A stretch of DNA of 64,000 nt from Acanthacorydalis orientalis (lineage: Eukaryota; Arthropoda; Insecta; Megaloptera; Corydalidae). The DNA is taken from contig CM068313.1 of the NCBI GenBank assembly GCA_034766995.1, positions 15,014,512 through 15,078,511 on the forward strand. The letters are read 5' to 3'. Positions 44,751 through 56,761 of this stretch are shown in pieces; position 1 is the stretch's first letter; each line of letters starts with the position of its first letter. The notes beneath the pieces are model-generated. The model ran no database searches, was not told the origin of the DNA, and worked only from the letters and a program-made list of their open reading frames with translations. Both the position numbers and the translations under genes were made by a program.

Positions 44751-44878
44751 GATCATTCTAATAGTATTTTTCTACGACCAATTTCTGCACTGAGCCATAT
44801 TCTTAAATCTATAATAGAAAATGGGTCAAAAATGAAGCCAAAATCTATGGTAGCAAAATACTGTAAGATTAATTGATC
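44751..44878. mobile_element. Hairpin MITE, copy 2 (~128 bp)
   Basis: Outer arms GATCATTCTAATAGTATTTT and, as reverse complement of the right, GATCAATTAATCTTACAGTA with TTTT. Inner words CTACGACCAATTT and its partner AAAATCTATGGTAG pair. The left half shares CTACGACCAATTT and GAGCCAT with copy 1 at 15346. Confidence 0.65.
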
Positions 44879-45439
44879 ACGACCAATCCGAAGAATACAA
44901 TATTAGTATTATATTTAAATTAATATAACTGGAAAATAAATTATTCCCTTATATATACATTATATGGGATTTTGCAGAACGCTGTCAAAATTTAGTATCT
45001 GTATTAATTTTATATATAAAATTATTTTTATTTAAAACTGATTTTTTTACAAAAAACAAATCAAATATTTTATAAATAAATTAATATTAAATAGTACTAT
45101 TACTAAGTAATATAAATAATACATTTCTGTAATAAAGTACTTGAAAATTAAATAGTTATTAAACATCAAAAAGCACTAACATGAAAAATGATAAAATGTT
45201 CTGATATATTCTGAAAATATATTTTTTAGAATTTCTCATTTCACGATTCGGATATAAAAAAGTTAATGAATGTAATTTAGTTAAAGTGAGCTATTCCTTG
45301 TTATAAAAAAATAATAACATCTCGGTTCACATTAAACTTTAGATGCAATAAAATACTAAAATTAAACCAATAAAAAATATTTCCGTTATCAACTTCTGCA
45401 TAATAAACGTCGTTAAATATTCATAATAATTATGATTTA
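44879..45439. other. AT-rich non-coding stretch
   Basis: Nothing recognised. Confidence 0.45.
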
Positions 45440-45850
45440 ATGTACTTGACCCTCTTGCACATTCACAGAATCGGTACCAATGTCTATGTATAGTTTACCA
45501 CGTAGACGGTAGAGAGAACTCGAGAATACTAGTCAAGAAAGTCACCTAGAGACTCATTTGCATGTATCTCGCGTAGCGATAATAAAACGTAAAGCCCTCT
45601 CCCTTATCTTTAAGGGTTCCAAGTTTAAAATCGTCGGCTTTGCGTTGTTATTACAATGACTGTGTTACCTTTGCAACTACACGTGCTTAAAATGCTGTTA
45701 AAATAGTCGAGTGTTCAAAAACTTTATATTTTGTATGCATTTTGTCCGCGTCTTCTTTCATATAATAGTATTTGACGTTTTACGATCTCGACGCTGTCAC
45801 GGCTCTTAGTGTTTGCGCGCAAACTCTTTAAGTTTATTCGAAATTTTACT
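45440..45850. promoter_or_regulatory. CpG-bearing island with POU octamer
   Basis: Higher-complexity patch with TACCACGTAGACGG, ATCTCGCGTAGCG and AAACTTTATATTTTGTATGC. A perfect octamer in reverse orientation, ATTTGCAT, is at 45556-45563. The word CCCTTATCTTTAAGGG (45601-45616) is a near-perfect palindrome. No coding frame. An enhancer-like role is inference. Confidence 0.3.
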
Positions 45851-47818
45851 ATGTTTTGAATTAACCTCTTCATGCTAGACCGTAATGGAAATGTGTTTAA
45901 TATCTAGTTAAATATGTCATAAAATTAATGGAAACACTGATGGAACCTTTACTTCTTTCCCTAAATAACATGCAACCTTGTGGTATTCAGCCTTGTTGAT
46001 TAAATGTCAACAATGTACCAATTTTATCTTGTTTTGTTAACATTTATCTTATATTTAAAAAAATATGTAAAAGTATTTTTACTTTTACATTTTTTTTGAT
46101 TAATATATTATTTTTTTTACAACGAATTTGTCGAAAAAGAAAAATATATTCAAGTTTATTTCAGTTTTAATAAGTAATTTAAAACGCACAGTGTATACAT
46201 TTTATGTTTCTATTTCTAAATTCAAACAGAATCAAAAAAATAATATTTTTAATTTCAAATATGTCTACTATGAAAAACAATTAAATAAGAAATAAATAAT
46301 TAAATTTATTTTTTACAATTTCAAATACGAAATTTGTGAAAAATGATTTTCTTGGATGATTTTCGAATTTTTATAAAACAAAAAATGATGTTTATAGATT
46401 AAAAATGTATCATCTATTTGATAAAATTAGGTTAGGAAAAAAACGTTATCATATAGATTCTTATATCTGGTTACAATCAATGAATTTGTACGAAAGTAGA
46501 TTTGTTGTTAGTGTGAAAGCATGCTGTAAAAGAGTCACGACATTCTAGAAAGGTCACTGGGGAATTACATCTCTTTATACCTGTACTGTTCGTCGTGGTT
46601 TCTTGTTTTAGACAATGAAGTCAGAAGCTTTGAGGACAAATAAGAGGATCTGCTAATCGTTGTATTCAACAATTCTTCCCGTATTGTTTCTGTTACACTC
46701 TGTTACAAAGATTTCGTACAGAAAACGTTACTGTGAGCCAAAAGAGAATATAAAAGAATAGTAAACTGTAATTAAATACTGAGCTGCATGTCATTTTGCA
46801 AATTTTATAATATAAATCAATTTCAGTTTAGGGTAAATATGTTTCTTATCGAATTTGAGATTTCTGGTCGCGTCGACAGTTAAGGTTATTAGCGTTTTTT
46901 TATTAAAATATATTTATGAAATAAATGATTTTTATAACATTTAATGTATAAAAATTAATATTATTAAAAATAATTGTTCAATAATAATATTTTCCTTACA
47001 TTACATAAATCTCTGTTAAAAAAATGATTACAATACAGTCTGAGAAATATGGCTTAATTGTTTTCACATATGAATTATTTTTTAACCATACAAACAATTT
47101 TTTTTCTTTATCAAAAACGTTCATTTTTTATTGTTGCTTATGAGCATTTCGATGAAGGCACTATTATCTTCTTACTACTGGTACTATTATCCTTAGAGGC
47201 GCTAGGATATAGAAAAATCTGTGGTGTAGTTTGTATAGCGCGAATGTAATTGATTTGAAGAAAAATATGTTTGATATAAAATTGATAAATCTATCCCATG
47301 CACAAATATAAATAATATATTTTAATAATATCTAAAATTTATAATTCTTTGAAAACATCTTAAAATTATTAAAAGTTAATTAATACCTTTACATAGAATT
47401 TTTCAATTATGTGTAAGACATATTTTTGATAGACAAGTATGTAGTATAAAATAATTTAATATTAAAACTCTTATTATATTAATCATTAATTTTTCTTTTT
47501 GTTTAATGTATTCATAAAAGAATGTTATATTTTCAAGGAACTGTATTTTGAAAAATGTGTCTTTGGGTGAGTTGTTTTAGAAGAAATTATCTCTAACCAA
47601 TTGCCATAGTACTAAAATATTATTTTTAGTGACTTATTCTGTTTGTAATTAGTAAGTTATCTTTTAATAATTCTATATGTTCTTAAAAATAATTTCAAAT
47701 ATTTATGATTAAGTAATTAATATAACATTTTAAAAATTTATAAAACAAGATATATCCTTTAATTAATTCCATTTTGTTTGAAGGTACATTAAATTTATAT
47801 TAAGTTTCAAGTTTACAT

Positions 47819-47821
<3 letters not shown>
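45851..47821. other. AT-rich non-coding stretch, modest complexity at 46490-46720
   Basis: No gene. The 63-residue plus frame at 47058-47249 has no recognised domain. The 46490-46720 patch (GTCACGACATTCTAGAAAGG, TTCGTCGTGG) is unique-looking but unassigned. Confidence 0.4.

Positions 47822-47861
<40 letters not shown>
47822..47861. repeat. (TA)n microsatellite
   Basis: About 19 TA units. Confidence 0.95.
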
Positions 47862-47862
<1 letters not shown>

Positions 47863-49208
47863 GATAACATAAAATAAAACAAATAAATAGGTTTACGTTC
47901 GTTCATACTGTAGAGGGATGCGTTGTTATATTTTCACCCCAAACAGAAAACGTTTATGAGATCAGCAAAGCAATTTTTGTTGATATGTCCCTTGGCTGTT
48001 GTCGAGTTTTCCGTAAAATCTGAGGAAAATGGTCTGTAACAAGTCGTATCCTATCCAATTCTAGTAAATTCTTATTAGGTTTTCGACATCAGAAACAACA
48101 TTAGTTGCTGTTAATGCGACAACCGATATAAGATGCAGTTTATTGTCACTTTTAAACGAATGAAATAGATAGTATCAGTCAGTGTCTCGTTTCAACTGCT
48201 ATCTATATGTTTATATCTAATCTTGATATCATTACATCGAATGTTTATTGGATCTTGTTACAGAGTGTACTGTGTTGTATTGGTAGTTGATTTAATAAAT
48301 TTTTTTCCTGTGAAAAAGATACGCGAGAAGAGTGAATTTTCGAACGCATTATCATTATGTAATATATTCAGAAAGTCAAATATGGTACTTTTTAAACCGT
48401 CTGTCATTTATTTACATGCGAAAATATAATTTATTTTTTTATTTAATCTTATTTTATCCGTTGGTATGTAAAATAAATTAATTTACATTTGATAATATTT
48501 ATGAGATTTTAATTATTAGATAGTACTCGGAATAGTTTAAAAGTTATATCTGATTTTGATTTAAAAAAAATATTATTTCACAAAATAAAAACATTTTTTT
48601 CAAAGTTGAGTTTAAATTTCGGTATCAAGAATTACTTCACTCTTCGAAAACGAGCACCGAGCAGAAATTGCTCTCTACAATCAGCAACATTTGTTTATAT
48701 CTAAAAGTCGTTTTATTCGTCCCGTGTCAGTTCGATACTCGAGAAAAATAAACAGAAACGAATAAAGTCGAATGAAACAAAACGGATAAGGTACCCGGTG
48801 GTTCGCTGTATACGAAATTCTTCAAAAATTATTTGGATATTTACATCATCAGTACGAGTCGCACGTACGAAAAAATATTTTCCCGTCAGAATTCTGGTTA
48901 TGAAATGTGATAAGAGTGTAAAAACAGCATCGTACAAAAGTACGCAACTAATGTTTTCCATTCTGTACAAAGTGAGAAACTAGTTAGAATTTTATTCTCG
49001 GATACATTGAAAGTGAATAAATTATCAAATAACTGGACATAAAAACAAATATACCTTAGGTTAATCATTTTTCTATTTTTGTGAAGTCGAGAGTCTTGTA
49101 TAATACATTTATAATAAACGATTTAGCTTGTTAGAGATTTATAAAACATTATTATTTCTTTTATAAAAAAAAACGGTGAAAAAATGAAAAATAAAACAAA
49201 ATTGTAAT
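47862..49208. other. Non-coding stretch
   Basis: Frames at 48223-48429 (plus) and 48713-48970 (minus) with 48798-48983 (plus) are of ordinary composition but carry no recognised domain, and the last two overlap on opposite strands. The 48640-48990 patch retains CpGs (GAAAACGAGCACCGAGCAG, GAGTCGCACGTACG). Confidence 0.35.
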
Positions 49209-49209
49209 T

Positions 49210-49283
<74 letters not shown>

Positions 49284-49284
49284 A
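49209..49284. repeat. Palindromic compound microsatellite (CA)n-(TA)n-(TG)n
   Basis: (CA)6, about 24 TA units and (TG)7 in mirror order, so the whole 75-bp block is self-complementary. Confidence 0.95.
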
Positions 49285-49512
49285 GGTGGATGAGTATTAG
49301 TGTATATCTATGTGGTTATCAGATTACAAATACTAAGATAAGACAAGAACCCTTGTACAGTGGTTAAAATTTACACAGATTCTGGAAAGGTAGGTAAGTT
49401 TAATTTCGGGTAAAATGAACTTAATATTCAAAGTAGCTTGTAGTTTGTACTAGGAGAATGTGTTTGTTTAATGAAAAGTATTATAGTTTTAAACGCCGAG
49501 AGAAGTACATGC

Positions 49513-49514
<2 letters not shown>

Positions 49515-49582
<68 letters not shown>
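49515..49582. repeat. (TA)n microsatellite
   Basis: About 32 TA units. Confidence 0.95.
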
Positions 49583-49584
<2 letters not shown>

Positions 49585-50285
49585 ATAAATTTACCAACTT
49601 ATTTCATTTACAAAAGATATAATTAAATTCCCTATATCTTGTATAACATAATAAATTAAATAAACAGTAGCGAATTTAAATAATTTACCAACTACTATCG
49701 TTTGATAAAACGATTATTTTTTTATTATATATATTTTCAACTGATAGTTAAAAAATCTTTTAGTATTTAACTTTCACAATTAACTTTTCAAATCACTTTT
49801 TTTTCGCTCACAAATCACAAAAAAACAATTTCTGGCCAAAAACATCATTATTGATCATTTTTAATTGTTGCTAATGCTCATTTAGATGGTGAGAACATCA
49901 TCTTCAGAACGTCTAGGAAATATATTGTTTTTTGAGGTTTTTCTGTACTTTCGCGCTTTGAAGATCATGACATCGAGATAGAAATTCATATAAATAATAA
50001 CCAATATTGATTTAATGAACATTTTTGATCAGAATTTTTTTTAGTTTATCAAGTGGAGAAAAAATATTCATCTGTGAAAATGTTTATTCTGTTAAAACAT
50101 CTTTCACATTTTTAATTGGAAATTGAAAAAGTCTAATTTATCAGTTAACAATAATAATAACAGCTAATATATAAATTAATAAAAATATAAAAATACATTA
50201 CTTCTCATGAGTAATAAATTAATTTACGTTTCAAAAGTTAAAATGTCTTTCTACACATAAAAAATAATTCCATCGTAAAATTTCC
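49583..50285. other. AT-rich non-coding stretch
   Basis: Nothing recognised. Confidence 0.45.
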
Positions 50286-50750
50286 ATAACACAAAAATTT
50301 TTTTCATGTAAACCACCTCCTCGCAACGTCACTCCCCCACACACTCATAACTAACACGTTTCTCATTTTTATTTACGATCATTTCCGATGTTTCACGAAT
50401 CGTTATGTTCGTCGATTCTAATGAAACAGTGTTCGAGCACAGCCAGTTGTATCTCTCCCAATGTTGGTCTCTCCAGATATACTTCTAAGCAAGGTATCAA
50501 GTTTCAGTGTATAGAAGAACACAAATCAAGTACGAATATCTTGTACACAGACATTTTGGAATAAGTTACAATAAGTTTTCTTTTCAGATTCACTGTTTTC
50601 ACGGTTTCATTTAAAATCAAAAAATAAATTTCATTCCTCAACGTCTTTATTTCGTTTTTCATTTTACATTTAAAAATTGTTAACATTTAACGAGAGCAAG
50701 CGAAAAGAGTGGAGGCTGAGCCCCCCGGGGGTCGGTGAGCGTTGCCTCCT
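50286..50750. other. GC-richer block with weakly matching inverted ends
   Basis: The left reads CCACCTCCTCGCAACGTCAC then TCCCCC. The right as reverse complement reads ACCAGGAGGCAACGCTCACC then GACCCCC. They align over CGCAACG/GGCAACG and the C run. The right block contains the GC-rich word GAGCCCCCCGGGGGTCGG. It could be a decayed element with inverted ends, or a CpG-bearing unique patch. The minus frame 50504-50686 has no domain. Confidence 0.25.
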
Positions 50751-51296
50751 GGTATTTAAAAAAACCATTTCATGTTAAAATGCGTAAATGATCGATGTAA
50801 AATGTAAAAATAAACTTCAATTTGTTTTCGTACACTTTATCTACAAGCATGTTTATCGCTATTTAAGTTGAAAAATCTTTGTTTTCAAACTAAACAATAA
50901 CAAGAATTAATTAAGCTTGATATTCAAACTTAACAACAACAAAATAACATTTTATCCTGGAAATATGATAAAGTAGACTAATTATCCTAATATATATTTT
51001 TTTATAATTTTTCGGTTTAGTTCATAATTTACAATTTTAAAATATATTATAATAAATTTCAAAACTCATTTTTGTGACAGAAAAATGTTTTAGATGATTC
51101 AATAATTTAGTTGAATGAATGAAAAAAAGTATGCGATAAACATTTTCTTATTTAAATTACAGCATTGATAAAATTTGAATTTATTAATATTTTAACGTAG
51201 AAATAGCTGTTTCGAATTGTAATGAAGAATGTGCACTACTGAATTAACAAATTAGATACCAGCATCTAAATGTATTAAAATCTTCGATGGATTATA
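50751..51296. other. AT-rich non-coding stretch
   Basis: Nothing recognised. Confidence 0.45.

Positions 51297-51349
<53 letters not shown>
51297..51349. repeat. Compound (TA)n-(GA)n microsatellite
   Basis: About 11 TA units run into about 14 GA units. The sequence after it does not match the foldback MITE. Confidence 0.95.
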
Positions 51350-51351
<2 letters not shown>

Positions 51352-51529
51352 AACTAAGGCCACAATATTGAATAAACGATCCAGTATATGAAGTGTCCGT
51401 AATAAAATAGAATAATAATGTAGTCAACTCGGAAAATATTTTAATGTGATCTCTTATTTAGAAATAGTCGTTTAAACACAGGCGCCAGTGTAGTACTTTA
51501 CAATTAAGATTTATTTATACTGGTAATTA

Positions 51530-51690
51530 GTATTGTAGCTGAAACTGGAAAGCTGACGGGTGGGGGGGTTTCCATGGCAAGACCCTTCTTGTAATGTGAC
51601 TTGCAACATGGTGATACAACAGGAGGAGTGTAAGTTCGAATGGAGAAACCGAGCACACCGATCATTCTTTAAATCCCACGAAATGTGTAC
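51530..51690. other. GC-richer unique patch
   Basis: Contains GAAAGCTGACGGGTGGGGGG and AGAAACCGAGCACACCGATC. The 81-residue minus frame here has no recognised domain. Confidence 0.3.
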
Positions 51691-51878
51691 TATGAGTGAA
51701 CGCAAATGAATCTTTTTTTCATTACGTTCTAAATTCTGCAACGTGTCTCGTTTCACTTGTGCTGTATACTTACGCGAAGACTCTTACGTTAATTACTTCT
51801 TCAGAAATGGAAAGCAGTACTGTTTCGAAGCTAAAAATATATAGAAATAAATTTTCGCTTTCACTAAGAACACAAATT

Positions 51879-51904
51879 TATATATATATATATATATATA
51901 TATA
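51879..51904. repeat. (TA)n microsatellite
   Basis: About 12 TA units. Confidence 0.9.
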
Positions 51905-52700
51905 ACAGTTTAAATGTATACATAATTATTTACTTTGTTATACGTTAAATATGTCTTTATAAATTCTCGAAAAATAAATTTAAACTTTATTCTTTACAAA
52001 AAGGAAATATCGAAATAATTAGTATCAAAAAGCTTGAAAAATTTACTCTCATGCTTTTTCCAAGATACTCAAAATTTAATTACATAAAAAGAAAACATAA
52101 TTTCAATTAAACATTATCAAACTAAAGAGTAAGTAGTACTTAACATTTTCTACAGTTCCATTTCTTTTTGTTTTTAAAATATTTTCTAAAACTTTTATCA
52201 AAAATTATTAAAATCATGTTACAGATGATTTACTTGCAAAAAAAATCAACATATCTTACATTGTCAGAATAGCTTTCGTCAATATTTAATTCTATTCTAA
52301 ATCAATGTAATAAATAAATAAACATTTCTGGTATCAATTAATTAATGAATCGATTTCTGAATTTTTATATCTATAAAATTATTTAAAATTCACTTTCGTT
52401 TTTGATAGAGATTGAAAAAAGAACACGATACACTTTTTTAAAAGAATAGCTAACAAAAAAAGATTGTAAGCGATTTAAAACCCTTATATAGTATAAAAAA
52501 CATCTTACATTTCTAATTAACGATTCGACTTAAATGAAAATATTTTTACTTCTGATAAATTGTTATCTTTTTTACATTCGCTATTGGAAGAACACTTGTA
52601 GCTCTACAGTTTTCGATCTCTTTGGTTTTCCATTTTTTTGTAAGAAGGGATACACTTTACATTAAATCAATTCTTAGAGATTTTCAACGCATATATTTTT

Positions 52701-52704
<4 letters not shown>
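51905..52704. other. AT-rich non-coding stretch
   Basis: Nothing recognised. Confidence 0.45.
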
Positions 52705-52759
<55 letters not shown>

Positions 52760-52770
52760 TACACATATAT
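52705..52770. repeat. (TA)n microsatellite
   Basis: About 24 TA units, then ACATATATACACATATATGA. Confidence 0.95.
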
Positions 52771-53189
52771 GACTGTATATCAGAGAGAGAATTTGTAAGT
52801 GTACATGTATGTATGACATCATGAGCGTGTAGGCATACACGTTAAGATTTCTTATTCAGATTATGTTTGGAAATACGATGATCTTGGTATCGCGTTATTT
52901 ATGTATTAGATAAAGTTATCGTTTTCAAAGCGTACTTCAAATACTTGAAAATCCAATACCAGTTGAACATATTTCAAGTATCGTGTGCTTTTTTACGATA
53001 CGATCGTTTTATGACGACACTGTAAGTATCTCTGACGGCAAGTCTTTTGTATAGTTGTATCTTTGTTTGGTAAAGCTGTCCAGCCTTGGAGGCTGCACGT
53101 CCGTATAGGCTTTATATATACGTATGATATTTTACTTTTATGTTTATACAGCTGCACCCACGTCAAGTGAGAACTACCTACTGCTTCAT

Positions 53190-53208
53190 ACATATGTACA
53201 TACATATG

Positions 53209-53240
<32 letters not shown>
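53190..53240. repeat. Palindromic (ACAT)n/(ATGT)n then (TA)n
   Basis: ACATATGTACATACATATGT is followed by ATG and about 12 TA units. Confidence 0.85.
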
Positions 53241-53244
<4 letters not shown>

Positions 53245-53536
53245 TATATTTTTCAAGTTGAGAAAGATATTGAAAAATGCGTATTGTGTAGTATGTTTGA
53301 GATATACCGATCGTAAAAGTAACGATGTAGAGCCAAAAAGAAAGTACTATGAATAATATTTTATGTCTAGTGCGAAAAAAGGTCTTACCATTATATTAAT
53401 CATTCGTTTTATAGGAAAATTATATTTTATTTTAAGTTGCAGTACATATTTTTTAAGTATATTATCAGAAAAAGTGTCCATTACTTGTTATGGTATGATA
53501 TAAATATAAAAATATATAAACAAATAATTGGATATA

Positions 53537-54346
53537 TACGTGGTCGTTTGATAAGTTAGTAAAGAAGCAAGTTGAACGCCGTTTTTTGGAAAAAATCGAT
53601 TTTATTTCTCAACTTAGTCTCCATTGAGGATTATACAGTTGGTCAAGCGAGTCTACAAAATACATATTGATTGCGGCGATGATATCTTTGTCCGACGAGA
53701 ATATTTCTTCCCACCGAACCAAATTTTCATGTTTGGGAAGAGGAAGAAGTTGCACAGGGACAAGTCCGGAGAATAGGGTGGATGAGGAATCAATTCGAAG
53801 TCTAATTCGAGCAATTTTTCCATTTCTACGGCCGATTTGTGGAACAGAGCTATATCCTGGTGAAAGAGCACTTATTTGTGCGTCAATCTTGACGGTTTTT
53901 GTTTCAGCTCTTCTTTCAAACGATCCAATAATAGGCTTCTGTTATCGTTTTTCTGTTCATTAAGTAGTCGATCAAGATGATTCCTTGGGAATTTCAAAAA
54001 ATAGTGGCTATCATCTATCCAACAGACAAAAAGGAATTCGACTTCTTCGGCGTACTTTCACCAGTCGTTGTCTAGTGCTTTGACTGCTGCTTCGACTCAG
54101 GTGTGCAGTGGTGGATCCATGTTTCATTCATGGTGATGAATCGACGCAAAAGACATGTTGTTTTTCCATTTTTGCAGCAACCGCTACAGTGCTCGCTTCA
54201 AACATCTGTAGAATGTGAACAACTCTTGGATTACTGGCTGAAATTTCGCTTATGCTAGTTTGAAAAGTGACACTCGAATCGTGACTTTACCAAGTAAATG
54301 GTGGTGCCATATCATAGAAATTTACCAAACTTATCAAACGACCCAC

Positions 54347-54349
<3 letters not shown>
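53537..54349 (-). mobile_element. irritans-type mariner derivative, copy J, 813 bp
   Basis: Left end TACGTGGTCGTTTGATAAGT. Right end as reverse complement TACGTGGGTCGTTTGATAAG then TTTGGTAAA. TA is on both sides; the right flank is a long (TA)n and the left is GATATA. N-terminal deletion as in H and I, and the second C-terminal deletion as in I, so I and J form a sub-lineage. Confidence 0.9.
53653..54180 (-). pseudogene. irritans-type mariner transposase relic, copy J
   Basis: LRRFITMNETWIHHCTPE (near 54099-54155) shows Asn in place of the first catalytic Asp (usual DETW). The second motif is LFHQDIALFHKSAVEMEKLL with Asp kept. The third is PPYSPDLSLCNFFLFPNMKI, Asn again in place of Asp. 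So two of three catalytic residues are lost by Asp-to-Asn change. The plus-strand frame 53667-53963 is its antisense shadow. Confidence 0.85.

Positions 54350-54384
<35 letters not shown>
54350..54384. repeat. (TA)n at the right edge of mariner J
   Basis: About 17 TA units beginning at the element end. Confidence 0.95.
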
Positions 54385-54386
<2 letters not shown>

Positions 54387-56013
54387 CAATAGTAATTTAT
54401 TCCGTATTATACATTAACATTTTTTAAAAAAATAAGAATTAAATCTTATGTATTCGCTGTTCTGTTTTAAGTTAAACAATAACATTACGACACAATTACA
54501 ATTTAATATTTAATATAATTATAGAGTTTACTAAGAATTTCATAACGTTTCATAATACACAATTCTCAATGGTCATCTACTTTCATTATTAATGCTACTC
54601 CTTTAGTCAAAATGTTAAATTCAACTTCATAGTTACAGTCTGTTTTATTTGTTGAACTCTTGTTGTTCGGATGCCTGACATTACCTTCATTAAAGATAAT
54701 GACGACACGACAAATGTTTACTGTTATAGTTCAAAATATTATAGTAGCTATTATAATGGCAGTTTAGTGTTTATAGCTGATTTAAAGCAGTCGGAATTTT
54801 GTTTACTTGAAACTTAATATATAACACAACAAAAACAACTTATTTGAGAAATTTATTTCATTTTTTTTTATTAATATCAATTAATAAATATCAGTTATAT
54901 ATTTCGTGTATATTATTCGTTCTGTGGTTTAAGAAGTGACGCCGTTTTTAATTCAAAATATATGAAATTTCGTGTTTCAATGGGATGTTGATATTGATAT
55001 CGGTTTCTGAATGCATGCGTCTTTTCTCGATTGCCATACAAAAGGAAAATGAGAAAAATATTTATTTTAAAAATATAAACAAATTTTTGTATACTTTATA
55101 CATTTTAAGTGGTTCAGAAAAAAGATCTGCGATAAAAAATGTTTGAAAAGTTATCGATAGTGATTCAATAAAAGTAATAAATTTTCAAAACCGATTCTCG
55201 AAATGTTCATTTCAGTAATTCTAATCTATTAATTGACAAATGTTTCAGATAATCATTTTAAATAAAAATTTTGAATAAATTAAGCAATTAATTAAATTAA
55301 ATACATATGTAATATGTTAAAAAATTGCGTATAAATTAACTATCGCTAATTCTACAATACTTTAAAATTCTAGAAAATTGGAAAAGTGAAGAAGTATGAG
55401 TTTCGCATTAATTGTCAGTGCATAAACATTTTCATTGACTGCTGAAGTATATTTTGATATGCGCATAATTTTACTGAATTATCATAAAAATAGTCTATTT
55501 TTAGATCGAATAATGACTGTTATACTTCTTTAATCAGGATGTTCTTCTGATTTAACACGCCGAGTCCTTCAGAATTGGGAGTTTCTATTGACTCACTTCG
55601 CTGAAAAATCATAGGCATGTCTTGAGTCGAGGATTTTCTCAAAGTTATAGAAAAATTTTATGTAATGCTTCGGAAGATTAACCAAAGGAGCTTTAAATCA
55701 CACAAAGTTCTCATAAAATTAAATTTTTACTAGTATGTATATAACAGATAAAACAGGACCGATTTGGCAATCACTCTATCAGTCCTCAGATATGCTCCTG
55801 TTTTGATATAATCCGATTGTTAGTTATTTAGAATATTACAACATTTTTAGGTAACAAACCATTGTTCTGAGAAATATATATAATGGAAGAATGATTATTT
55901 ATTATTTTGACATTTTAAAAGTCAATGTTTTATTAATTCTTACTATGAAATGTTATCATAGCGGTATAGAACAACTAATTTATAAGTAGTCGTTATACAT
56001 TACAGAAATGAAT
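54385..56013. other. AT-rich non-coding stretch
   Basis: About 1.6 kb with no gene or element end recognised. Confidence 0.45.
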
Positions 56014-56298
56014 TTAACCCTTAGCTGCCACACTTTTCTGGTATAACATAGCTGCCACATGGGGTCAATATGACCCCATCGATTAAAAATTGTTATTGCA
56101 AAAAAACTATACAATATTTTGACTTGATTTTTTTTCATTTATACTGAAGGGTTACTTTAATGAATGAAATAGGTTATATAATTGAAAAATTAAATTGACT
56201 ATTGAACAAAAATTGTAAGTCAGGAAAACTGAAAAAATTGCTATTTTTATAAAAAAAAATATATTTTTTATTGACCTCCAGTGGCAGCTAAGGGTTAA
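56014..56298. mobile_element. piggyBac-like MITE, 277 bp, TTAA duplication
   Basis: TTAA at 56014-56017 and 56295-56298 flank a body with perfect 14-bp inverted ends CCCTTAGCTGCCAC / GTGGCAGCTAAGGG. A second AGCTGCCAC copy lies 27 bp inside the left end, followed by the near-palindrome TGGGGTCAATATGACCCCA. No coding frame. TTAA plus CCC ends place it with piggyBac-type elements. Confidence 0.9.
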
Positions 56299-56739
56299 AA
56301 TTGGAAATATCGGTTAGAACTTTTGTTTAAACATTTTTTATTCAGTAAAACGCGATAAAAATGATATGATTTATCGAATAATCTCATATATATATATATA
56401 CTAAATTTGTATTAAATCAATTATAAGAGTTTACTAAAATATATGTAAAAACAAAAATACGTTTTACTATCGTCGGTCCTTCAATAAACGACTAACTAAC
56501 TACTACAAAACACAACTCTTACACCGGACAACATAATTACAAATGACATACGTTCTATAGATGGATCTTCTATACGATCTGAAAAACTCGTTTTTATATA
56601 TAGTTATCGTAGCTGTCCATCGTATCTTTTATTATTGCAATATCTTTCAGAATACTGAATTTATCTACCACACACGCCTCATCTATTGCAATCTTTTACT
56701 ATAACACGATAAACCTTGCGGATATTTTATTATACATAC

Positions 56740-56761
56740 ATATATATATATATATATATAT
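56740..56761. repeat. Short (TA)n tract
   Basis: About 10 TA units. Confidence 0.9.

Noticed and set aside
45601..45616. CCCTTATCTTTAAGGG considered as a piggyBac-type end
   Set aside because: It is a short local palindrome without a second end; TTAA is absent at its edges.
45862..45885. TTAACCTCTTCATGCTAGAC considered as a TTAA element end
   Set aside because: No complementary right end with TTAA was found within about 1.5 kb.
46427..46445. TTAGGTTAGG, resembling the insect telomere repeat TTAGG
   Set aside because: Only two imperfect units; no array, so a telomeric or interstitial telomere call is not supported.
53667..53963. 98-residue plus-strand frame
   Set aside because: Antisense shadow of mariner J.
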